Both the position numbers and the translations under genes were made by a program. 64,000 nt of DNA from Caulobacter sp048541825 (GTDB taxonomy: Bacteria; Pseudomonadota; Alphaproteobacteria; Caulobacterales; Caulobacteraceae): positions 744,001 through 808,000 of the forward strand of contig NZ_CP183332.1 of the NCBI RefSeq assembly GCF_048541825.1. The letters run 5' to 3'. Positions 43,346 through 49,986 of the stretch are shown piece after piece (within the stretch, counting starts at the first letter, position 1; each line of letters opens with the position of its first letter). Under the pieces are notes generated by a model. That model saw only the letters and a program-made list of their open reading frames with translations. It had not been told where the DNA came from and ran no database searches.

Positions 43346-44935
43346 TCAAGGGATGATCGGCGCGCTGGCGGCGGGCGGCAGGGTGTAGACGCCAGAAGCT
43401 CCCGGCCCGACCGGCAGCTTGAAACCGACGAAGACCAGCACCAGCAAAACGCCGCCGGCCATGAAGCCCAAGCAGTAGGGCAGCATCAGCGCGATCATCG
43501 AGCCGACGCCGAACTGCGGTCGCCATCGCTGGCACAGGATCAGCACCAGCGGGAAGTTGGAGGCCAGGGGCGTGACGATGTTGAAGATCGAGTCGCCCAT
43601 CCGGTAGGCGGCGGTGGTCATTTCCGGCGAAATGCCCAGCAGCATCATCATCGGCACCACGACCGGGGCCATGGCGCTCCATTTGGCTGAGGCGGAACCG
43701 ATCACCAGATCCAGTCCTGAGGACATGGCCAGCAGGGAGACCAGCAGCGCCGGCTTGGGCAGGCCGATGCCTTGCAGCATCTCCGCGCCTTTGACCGCCA
43801 GTACCGGTCCCAGCTTTGACCAGCCGAACATCGCCACGAAGTGGGCGGCGAAGAAGGCCAGGACCAGATAGGGGGCCATGTCCTTCATGCCCTGACCCAT
43901 CATCGACACCACGTCGCGATGGGAGCGGATCGCGCCGGTCGCTGAGCCGTAGGCCCAGCCGCTGGCCAGGAACAGCAGCATGAACGCTGCGATCAGCGAC
44001 TGGTAGAAGGGCGTCATCCTGCGGGGCCCGACGGCCTCCTCGTCAAACAGCGGTGTGAAGCCCGGCCACAGGGTCAGGGCCGCAAACAGGGCGATGATCA
44101 CCAGGGCGGCGATCCCGGCGCGGCGCAGACCGCGACGCTGGGGCTCTCCCAGGGCGTCCAGGCTGACCCCGGCCTGCGCCATGGCCGCCTCGTCGGCGCG
44201 CCAGGGGCCCAGGCGCGGCTCGACGATCCTGTCTGTGACGAACCAGGCGATGGGCGTGAACAGGATCCCGATCGACAGGGTGAACCACCAGTTGCCCAGC
44301 GGGTTCATCACGAAATTCGGATCGATCAGCTTTGCGGCCGGTTCGGTGATCCCCAGGATCAGCACATCGAACTGTCCTGGCAGGATGTTGCCGGCGAAGG
44401 CGCCGGAAATGCCGGCATAGGCGATGGCGATCCCGGCCAAGGGATGACGCCCGCTCTCGGCATAGATCAGGGCGGACAGGGGGATCAGCACCACATAGGC
44501 GGCGTCTGAGGCGTGATGCGACATCAGGCCGATCAGGAAGATCGCCGGGGTCAGCACCTTGCGCGGCAGCTTGCGGACCGCGTCACCCAGCAGGGCGCTG
44601 AACAGGCCGGTGCGCTCGGCGATCGCTGCGCCCAGCATGACGACCAGCACCAGACCCAGGGGCGGAAAACCGGTGAGGGTGTCGGGCATTTCAACCAGCA
44701 GCTTGGCCAGATTGGCTTCCGACAGCAGGCTCTGGGTCTTCAGATGCGCGCCGGTGACCGGGTTGACCGCACTCCAGCCGGCTGCGCTGGCGATCACCGA
44801 CATCACCATCAGGATGGCGATGCAGAAGGCGAAGATCAGGACCGGATCGGGAAGGGCGTCGCCGATCTTCTCAATGCGATCCAGCAGGCGCGGCCCCCGG
44901 CCAGCAGCCGGGTCGCGCGGATCTTCAGTCGTCAT
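43346..44935 (-). CDS. AbgT family transporter
   Basis: 529 residues from the ATG at 44935, with GGGGGA upstream; the frame extends to 45028 without family content. RLLDRIEKIGDALPDPVLIFAFCIAILMVMSVIASAAGW is the typical AbgT N-terminus. The central motifs ESGRHPLAGIAIAYAGISGAFAGNILPGQFDVLILGITEPAAKLID and SKWSAMAPVVVPMMMLLGISPEMTTAAYRMGDSIFNIVTPLASNFPLVL are the conserved re-entrant regions. About 11-12 membrane helices, inner membrane. Known members import p-aminobenzoyl-glutamate or export sulfonamides. Divergent from the CapA-like gene. Confidence 0.93.
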   Translation of the reverse strand: MTTEDPRDPAAGRGPRLLDRIEKIGDALPDPVLIFAFCIAILMVMSVIASAAGWSAVNPVTGAHLKTQSLLSEANLAKLLVEMPDTLTGFPPLGLVLVVMLGAAIAERTGLFSALLGDAVRKLPRKVLTPAIFLIGLMSHHASDAAYVVLIPLSALIYAESGRHPLAGIAIAYAGISGAFAGNILPGQFDVLILGITEPAAKLIDPNFVMNPLGNWWFTLSIGILFTPIAWFVTDRIVEPRLGPWRADEAAMAQAGVSLDALGEPQRRGLRRAGIAALVIIALFAALTLWPGFTPLFDEEAVGPRRMTPFYQSLIAAFMLLFLASGWAYGSATGAIRSHRDVVSMMGQGMKDMAPYLVLAFFAAHFVAMFGWSKLGPVLAVKGAEMLQGIGLPKPALLVSLLAMSSGLDLVIGSASAKWSAMAPVVVPMMMLLGISPEMTTAAYRMGDSIFNIVTPLASNFPLVLILCQRWRPQFGVGSMIALMLPYCLGFMAGGVLLVLVFVGFKLPVGPGASGVYTLPPAASAPIIP

Positions 44936-45085
44936 GGTCGAAAGTCCCCCGTTGCAGCGAGCCTTGCAGGCGGCTGGTCGCCTTACAACCGCATAGCGGC
45001 AAGGCATCGGGCCATTCGTCAAAGGCATGACCTAGTCGCCTTTCAGCCGGTCTCTTATGGTCTGGTAGAGCCGGGAGCCCCAAAA

Positions 45086-46189
45086 ATGCATCGCAGAGAG
45101 TTCCTGGCGACCGCTTTGGCGGGGGTAGCCTCGCCGGTCATGGCGGCAACGACGGACCTGAGGCTGACCCTGCTGGGCCAGGCGCTGATCGAGCACGACG
45201 TTGCCCCTGAAGGTTGGCCCGAGCGTTCCGACCTGGCGGCGCGGCTGGCTAGCGCCGACGCCGGCTTCACCAATCTGGAAACGGTGATCCGCGGGCCCCG
45301 GGCCGGCGCACCGACGCGGGAGCTTCTGACGCTGCACGCCGCCGGTCCTGAGGTAATCGAAACGCTCAAGGCGATGAACGTCACCCTGGCCGCCACCGCC
45401 AATAACCACGCCTTCGACCTGGGTACGGGCGGGATCCTCGACACCCTGGCAGCGCTGCGGGCTTCAGGCCTGCCTTCGGCCGGGACGGGCGAGGATCTGG
45501 CCCGGGCCACCGCGCCGGCCTATCACCAGACGCCGCACGGTGCGGTGGCGCTGGTCGCCTGCGCCACCGGCAAGGTGCGGGAGGGTGGCGCGGCGACGCC
45601 CACGCGCGCCGGCGTCAATGAGGTTCGCCGCGACGCCAGCGGGCAGGTCGCGGCGGCCGATGCGATCCGGGTGCTTGACGCCCTGTCGGACGCGGCGCGC
45701 CGGGCGGATGTGGTCATCGCCTATCAGCATAATCACGACTGGGAGCCGGACATGGCTATGGTTCCCGACTGGCAAAGGACCTTTGCCAAGCGCTGTGTCG
45801 ATGCCGGCGCCTCAGTGTTTGTCGGTCACGGCGCGCCCCTGCTGCAGGGGATGGAAGTCTATCGCGGCGCGCCGGTGTTCTATGGCCTGGGCAATTTCAT
45901 CTTCCAGACCGAAAAGCCGCCCGGCGCCTATCCGCCCGAGGCCTGGGAAGGCGTGCTGGTCGAGTGCACGTTCAGGGCGCGGCGGTGTCGGTCGGTCAGG
46001 CTGGTCCCGATCCGCATGAATGAGATCGGCAGGGCCGGGCCGGGCGACATGGCGACGCGCGGCATGCCGGGTCTTGCCGATGGCGCGCAGGCCCGGGCCA
46101 TACTGCAGCGCGTTGCGGACCGCAGCCGGCCCCTGGGCGGGCGTCTGCTGATCGATGGTCGCGGCTATGCCGAGGTTCAGGGTCTTTGA
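45086..46189 (+). CDS. CapA-like (PGA_cap) metallophosphatase-fold protein, Tat-exported
   Basis: 367 residues from the ATG at 45086 with GGGAG upstream. The N-terminus MHRREFLATALAGVASPVMA has a twin-arginine-like RREFL and a short hydrophobic stretch, so export to the periplasm by Tat is likely. The calcineurin-like CapA pattern follows: FTNLETVIRG, ATANNHAFDLGTGGILDTL, AYQHNHDWEP, and VFVGHGAPLLQGMEVYRGAPVFYGLGNFIFQ. CapA/PgsA relatives act on poly-gamma-glutamate; enzymatic roles are little characterised. Divergently transcribed from the AbgT transporter of (aminobenzoyl-)glutamate type, which makes a link to gamma-glutamyl compounds plausible. Confidence 0.85.
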   Translation: MHRREFLATALAGVASPVMAATTDLRLTLLGQALIEHDVAPEGWPERSDLAARLASADAGFTNLETVIRGPRAGAPTRELLTLHAAGPEVIETLKAMNVTLAATANNHAFDLGTGGILDTLAALRASGLPSAGTGEDLARATAPAYHQTPHGAVALVACATGKVREGGAATPTRAGVNEVRRDASGQVAAADAIRVLDALSDAARRADVVIAYQHNHDWEPDMAMVPDWQRTFAKRCVDAGASVFVGHGAPLLQGMEVYRGAPVFYGLGNFIFQTEKPPGAYPPEAWEGVLVECTFRARRCRSVRLVPIRMNEIGRAGPGDMATRGMPGLADGAQARAILQRVADRSRPLGGRLLIDGRGYAEVQGL

Positions 46190-46199
46190 GCGTAGCGGC

Positions 46200-46220
46200 G
46201 GCCTGGTTGTCGTCCAGGCC
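46200..46220. terminator. hairpin between convergent genes
   Basis: GGCCTGG-TTGTCGT-CCAGGCC lies between the stop codons of the CapA-like gene and the convergent esterase gene. There is no T-tract, so termination by it alone is uncertain. Confidence 0.4.
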
Positions 46221-46242
46221 CCCTCGCAAGCGCCTGCCTTTG

Positions 46243-47277
46243 TTACCGGGCGCAGAAATTGGCGATGTCGCTGGCGGTGTCGCGGCTGATGTCCGGGCAG
46301 CAGATCGGGAAGATTTCCGTGCCATGGATGGTGCCCATCACCTGGCGGCAGCGGGCGCTGACGCCGGCCGCCATCAGGCGCCGGTAGAAGGCGATGCCTT
46401 CATCGCGCAGCGGATCACATTCATTGACGCTGATCACGACAGGCGGCAGGCCACGTAGGTCTTCAAGGGTCGCGAAACCCGGCCAGGCCAGCGGATTGCG
46501 GGCCTCGAACGCCTCGATGCCATAGGCCATGGCGCCCCGGTTGTTGTGCAGTTGCAGCAGGATGCCGTTGTTCTCCGTCGAGGACGGGTGCTCGTCCAGC
46601 GGCCACTTGCCGGCGATATAGGGGCACAGGGCATAGAGGCCGGTGATCAGATTAAGATCGCCGTCGGCCTTGAGCTTCAAGCCGGTCGCCAGGGTCAGGT
46701 TGCCGCCGCCGCTTTCGCCCGCGATGATGATCCGGGCAGGGTCGATGTTCAGGGCCGCGCTATTGGCGTGAACCCATTTTAGGCCCGAAACGCAATCGTT
46801 CAGTCCGGCTGGGAACGGCGCCACCTCGCTGACGGAGGAGGGCAGGGTCGCATTGCGGAAATCGACCATGGCCACCGCTACGCCACGGGCGGCAATGATC
46901 CGGCCCCAGGCGCGATAATTGCCGTCAAAGCACGACAGGCGCTCCATGCCGCCGCCATGGATATAGTAGACGCAAGGCAGGCACTCATCCGTATCAGGGC
47001 GGATGAACTGGATGTTGATCAGGTTGCCGTCGGGCGTTGAAGCGACCTGCTCGGTCCTCGTGACTAGTCCTGTCGACGGTGCCACCACTTCATTGTCGCA
47101 CATGTCCAGAAAGGCCTTCAGGCCAGCCGCAGAGGCCAGGGCCTGCGGGCTGCACTCCTGGGCCAGCAGTTCCGCACGGCTGGCGACGTCGCCGGCGCCG
47201 ATGCCAAATTCGGCGGCCCCGAAGATCGCCTTGATGCGCGGGTCAATGCGGGGGTCTTCGGCGATCTTGGAGGCCAT
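46243..47277 (-). CDS. alpha/beta hydrolase of the HSL/acetyl-esterase group
   Basis: 344 residues. Oxyanion motif YYIHGGGMERLSCFDGNYRAWG, nucleophile elbow IIAGESGGGNLTLA, acid in VISVNECDPLRDEGIAFYRRL, and histidine in MGTIHGTEIFPI: a complete triad of the hormone-sensitive-lipase family. It is cytoplasmic and probably acts on short-chain esters. It converges on the CapA-like gene and may serve the same uptake cluster by deacylating imported material. Confidence 0.9.
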   Translation of the reverse strand: MASKIAEDPRIDPRIKAIFGAAEFGIGAGDVASRAELLAQECSPQALASAAGLKAFLDMCDNEVVAPSTGLVTRTEQVASTPDGNLINIQFIRPDTDECLPCVYYIHGGGMERLSCFDGNYRAWGRIIAARGVAVAMVDFRNATLPSSVSEVAPFPAGLNDCVSGLKWVHANSAALNIDPARIIIAGESGGGNLTLATGLKLKADGDLNLITGLYALCPYIAGKWPLDEHPSSTENNGILLQLHNNRGAMAYGIEAFEARNPLAWPGFATLEDLRGLPPVVISVNECDPLRDEGIAFYRRLMAAGVSARCRQVMGTIHGTEIFPICCPDISRDTASDIANFCAR

Positions 47278-47391
47278 GGGAGATCCTGGTCTTGAGGTTG
47301 GGTTTGGGACTAATGCGACGCGGTAGAGACGGCCTGGCCCAGAAGCCCAGCCTGCCCGCCGTCCCAGGGAATGGCAAGGCGCGCCCGACGG

Positions 47392-48135
47392 CTATGAGCC
47401 GTCGCGTTTTCCGATAACGGGATGGAGGGCCAGGGACGCGCCTGCCGCGCCGCCGGCGTCATAGGCGTCTGGCGATACGGTGCGGTTTGCGCGACGCACG
47501 GTCGTGAGTTTCAGATCGAGCCGGTCGAGTTCGGCCTGGACGACCGAGGCCTTGAGGACCACCAGATCACGTCCGGTCCCGTGATTGGTCTGGTCGCGCT
47601 GAGCCTTCATCGCGGTCAGTTTGGCCGCGATCGAGGTGATCATGCCCAGGGTGAAGGACCCATTGACCAGGTGTCGGTCCTGGTGGCGGAACCGCTGGTA
47701 GTCGGCGCTGGTCTTGTAGCGGCCCAGCTCAGAGCGGACGGCCATATCGACCAGTTCGGTCAGGCAGTGCGCGACCTCGACATCGGAGCGCAGGCCAAAG
47801 AAAACGAATCGCGGCTCGCCGGCCGGGGTTTTCTCGCGCCAGACCCGGCAATCGCAAAAGGCCGCGATGGCCCCGATGCAGCCGTCCAGCGGGATGCGCT
47901 TGTTGCGCCGGGTCTCATATTCGCGCCGCTCGCAGGGCGAATCACGGATTTCGACATCGGTCAGCGACAGGTCGTGGCGATCAAGCAGTTCGGCGACCTT
48001 GGCGGCGGCCGACAGCGCTTCGGCTTCGGTGCAGCCGTTTTCCGTGGTCTTGGCCCGCAGGCCCTGGATGCGCGTTCTGAGCCTGTCCAGCGCGGCGAGA
48101 TCGGACTTTTCGGTCAAGGATCGATCCCGAATCAA
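47392..48135 (-). CDS. DUF2786 domain protein
   Basis: 247 residues from a TTG at 48135; a TTG at 48117 with CGGGA before it is the alternative, and no ATG is available near the N-terminus. Residues about 12-55 (ALDRLRTRIQGLRAKTTENGCTEAEALSAAAKVAELLDRHDLSL) are the DUF2786 helical domain. The rest matches the domain that commonly follows it (AIAAFCDCRVWREKTPAGEPRFVFFGLRSDVEVAHCLTELVDMAV, then SFTLGMITSIAAKL). Such proteins are frequent in phages and integrated elements; function is unknown. It is the last gene before the right att copy. Confidence 0.82.
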   Translation of the reverse strand: MIRDRSLTEKSDLAALDRLRTRIQGLRAKTTENGCTEAEALSAAAKVAELLDRHDLSLTDVEIRDSPCERREYETRRNKRIPLDGCIGAIAAFCDCRVWREKTPAGEPRFVFFGLRSDVEVAHCLTELVDMAVRSELGRYKTSADYQRFRHQDRHLVNGSFTLGMITSIAAKLTAMKAQRDQTNHGTGRDLVVLKASVVQAELDRLDLKLTTVRRANRTVSPDAYDAGGAAGASLALHPVIGKRDGS

Positions 48136-48398
48136 TCGACGTGGCGCCGACAGCAGCGCCTGCCCGGCAGGTCTACCAGAGCCGCCGCGCCCGGGGGCGG
48201 AAGATGCGGGCCCCCAGGTTTTACACGCCTGGCGTGTGGCCCGTCACCGGGGTGATTCGCAGCCCACGCCGGCGGGCTTTTCGCGGCGTCCGGCAGGGTC
48301 GTAGACTTTTACGAGGGGCCTGTAAGTCATTGATTTTGCTGAATCGCGATTGTAAAAAAATCTGGCTAAGTCCTTATGGACACTGCACTAATTCGCGA
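48136..48398. other. right-end region of the island
   Basis: No gene. It contains a TTTTACAC octamer at 48219-48226 that also occurs twice near the left end (9190-9197, 9202-9209), a perfect AATCGCGATT palindrome at 48342-48351, and TCGCGATT again at 48393-48400 on the edge of the att core. These could be integrase arm sites and repressor sites. Confidence 0.4.
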
Positions 48399-48442
48399 TT
48401 TTGGTACCGTCGTTCTAGGTTCGAGTCCTGGTTCCCCAGCCA
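48399..48442 (+). repeat. attR: duplicate of the tRNA-Gln 3' end
   Basis: 44 bases matching 9098-9141 at 43 positions. Only the 3' part of the tRNA is present; upstream sequence has no tRNA-like D-arm or acceptor. The single difference unpairs the T-stem, so this copy is not under tRNA selection. It marks the right boundary of the island. Confidence 0.92.
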
Positions 48443-48797
48443 TGAATCCCCCCTCCTTTGAGACGCATCACGGCCTTCGCCGCCCTGTGTCGCTGCGACT
48501 GCAGCGCGCGCCCGGCGCGCCTGCCTGCTGTGCGCGCATGTATCGATTCTCGATGTTGCAAGTTGAGTGACTGGTTTAGGTGAGGCCATCGGTCGAATTG
48601 CGTTACATTTGCAGCCAAGCGTGGCTGCCCGCCTCAGATCGTGATCACGATTTGCGATAAATCGCTCTCTATCGCGCCGCCCGGGACAGAAAAGACCCGC
48701 CAGAGAGCCGCTCTAAGACCCAATTTGGTCTAATCACTATTTGTATTCCAACGTAGGGGGTGTATTTCCAAATCAAAGCATGATTGGAGACGTTATC

Positions 48798-49238
48798 GTG
48801 GAAGACAAAGCCTCGCTCATCGAGTTGACTGCGGAAATCGTGGCCAACTATGTCGCGAATAATATCACGCCGGTATCCGAACTGCCGGCTCTGATTCGCG
48901 CCACGCATGACGCCCTTGCTGGTATTGGTTCGCCGGAAGCTCCTGTTGTCGAGGCTGTTACGAAGGCTACTTCGGCGCAGATTCGAAAGAGCATCACGCC
49001 GGACGCTTTGATCAGCTTCGAAGACGGCAAGCCGTACAAGACCCTGAAGCGCCACCTGACTACGCACGGCATGACCGTTGCCGAATACAAGGCCAAGTGG
49101 GGCCTGCCCAACGACTATCCTACGACCGCGCCCGCCTATAGCGAAGCCCGCTCGGCCATGGCCAAGGCCCTGGGCCTGGGTCAGGGCGGCCGCAAGGCCA
49201 AGAGCCCGGCCAAGGCGCCGCGCGCCCGCAAGGCGTAA
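48798..49238 (+). CDS. mucR: MucR family transcriptional regulator
   Basis: 146 residues from a GTG at 48798 with GGAGA 9 bases upstream; an in-frame ATG at 48780 is the alternative. VEDKASLIELTAEIVANYVANNITPVSELPALIRATHDALAG is the MucR/Ros N-terminal domain. The DNA-binding part (ALISFEDGKPYKTLKRHLTTHGMTVAEYKAKWGLPNDYPTTAPAYSEARSAMAKALGLG) has the H-L-x-x-H core of the single-domain zinc finger in its MucR form. The tail is Ala/Lys-rich. MucR proteins repress many AT-rich and surface genes in alphaproteobacteria and help set cell-cycle output in Caulobacter. Confidence 0.93.
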   Translation: MEDKASLIELTAEIVANYVANNITPVSELPALIRATHDALAGIGSPEAPVVEAVTKATSAQIRKSITPDALISFEDGKPYKTLKRHLTTHGMTVAEYKAKWGLPNDYPTTAPAYSEARSAMAKALGLGQGGRKAKSPAKAPRARKA

Positions 49239-49264
49239 GGCTTCGGTTCATCGAATACTGAAAA

Positions 49265-49291
49265 GGGCCGGCGTTGCGCCGGCCCTTTTTT
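49265..49291 (+). terminator. intrinsic terminator of mucR
   Basis: A perfect 9-bp stem GGGCCGGCG / CGCCGGCCC with loop TTG, followed by TTTTTT, lies 26 bases after the mucR stop. Confidence 0.93.
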
Positions 49292-49302
49292 GCGTCTGAG
49301 GA

Positions 49303-49854
49303 TCAGACGCCGCTCAGGGCCAGACCCGGCGAGTCGGGCTGGCGTTCGCCGCCTCCGTTCAGGGGGCGCTGCATCCAGACCAGATCCACCCAGCGGCCGA
49401 ACTTGTGGCCCATGGCCGGAAAGGCTCCGTACTGGGTAAAGCCCATGGCCGCGTGCAGGCCGATGGAAGCTTCATTGCCGCTGTCGCCGATCACCGCGCA
49501 CATTTGGCGCAGGCCCAGGGCCTCGCAGGCTTGGATCAGCGCGGCCAGCAGGGCGCGGCCCACGCCCTGTCCCACGGCGTCTGGCGAAACATAGACGCTG
49601 TCCTCGACCGTGTAGCGATAGGCGGCGCGCAAGCGAAACGGACCGGCATAGGCATAGCCCAGCACCACGCCGTCCCGTTCGGCGACCAGATAGGGCAGGC
49701 CGCGATCGAGGAACGCGGCGCGGCGACGGGCCATCTCATCGGCGGCCGGCGGGTCTTCCTCAAAGGTGCCCAGGCCGTTGCAAACGTTCCAGGCGTAAAT
49801 CGCGGTAATGGCCGGCAGGTCGGCGTCGGTGGAGGGGCGGACGGTGAGGGTCAT
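49303..49854 (-). CDS. GNAT N-acetyltransferase, phosphinothricin-acetyltransferase-like
   Basis: 183 residues. MTLTVRPSTDADLPAITAIYAWNVCNGLGTFEEDPP matches the Pat/Bar N-terminus. Next come GYAYAGPFRLRAAYRYTVEDSVYVSPDAVGQGVGRALLAALIQACEALGLRQMCAVIGDSGNEASIGLHAAMGF, with acetyl-CoA motif QGVGRALL and the substrate-side segment. Relatives acetylate phosphinothricin, methionine sulfone/sulfoximine or similar amino acids. The native substrate is unknown. Confidence 0.88.
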   Translation of the reverse strand: MTLTVRPSTDADLPAITAIYAWNVCNGLGTFEEDPPAADEMARRRAAFLDRGLPYLVAERDGVVLGYAYAGPFRLRAAYRYTVEDSVYVSPDAVGQGVGRALLAALIQACEALGLRQMCAVIGDSGNEASIGLHAAMGFTQYGAFPAMGHKFGRWVDLVWMQRPLNGGGERQPDSPGLALSGV

Positions 49855-49859
49855 CTTAG

Positions 49860-49975
49860 AGGCTCTCCCGCTGGGGGAGTTGTCGCGGAGCGATTGAGGG
49901 GGAGAGCTGGGCGTAGGCCGCCCTGACCCCCTCCGGCCCTCTGGGCCACGTCCCCCAGAGGGAGAGGATCTTCGT
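49860..49975. repeat. dispersed intergenic repeat, copy 1
   Basis: The 34 bases at 49927-49960 (reverse strand) match 63953-63986 (forward strand) at 33 positions. The unit is rich in inverted segments (CTCTGGGGGA, GGCCCAGAGGGCC) and is flanked here by further hairpin-forming sequence (CTCCC-GCTGG-GGGAG near 49866). It fills the gap between two reverse-strand genes. Confidence 0.7.
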
Positions 49976-49986
49976 CGCGAGCACCC

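Larger units (their letters stand above)
9142..48442. mobile_element. 39.3-kb integrated genomic island at tRNA-Gln
   Basis: Bounded by a 44-base direct repeat of the tRNA-Gln 3' end (9098-9141 and 48399-48442), with a tyrosine integrase gene at the left end. Contents: satellite-phage-like replication and control genes (9.2-14.3 kb), hydrolase genes, com-mom (18.7-19.6 kb), a surface-polysaccharide locus (20.3-35.8 kb), a tRNA-Cys pair, a TonB/AbgT uptake cluster (37.3-47.3 kb) and a DUF2786 protein. TTTTACAC octamers near both ends may be integrase arm sites. No phage structural genes or conjugation genes were recognised. Composition is mosaic, with 22.4-29 kb AT-richer, so the island was probably assembled in steps. 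Whether it can still excise is unknown. Confidence 0.8.
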
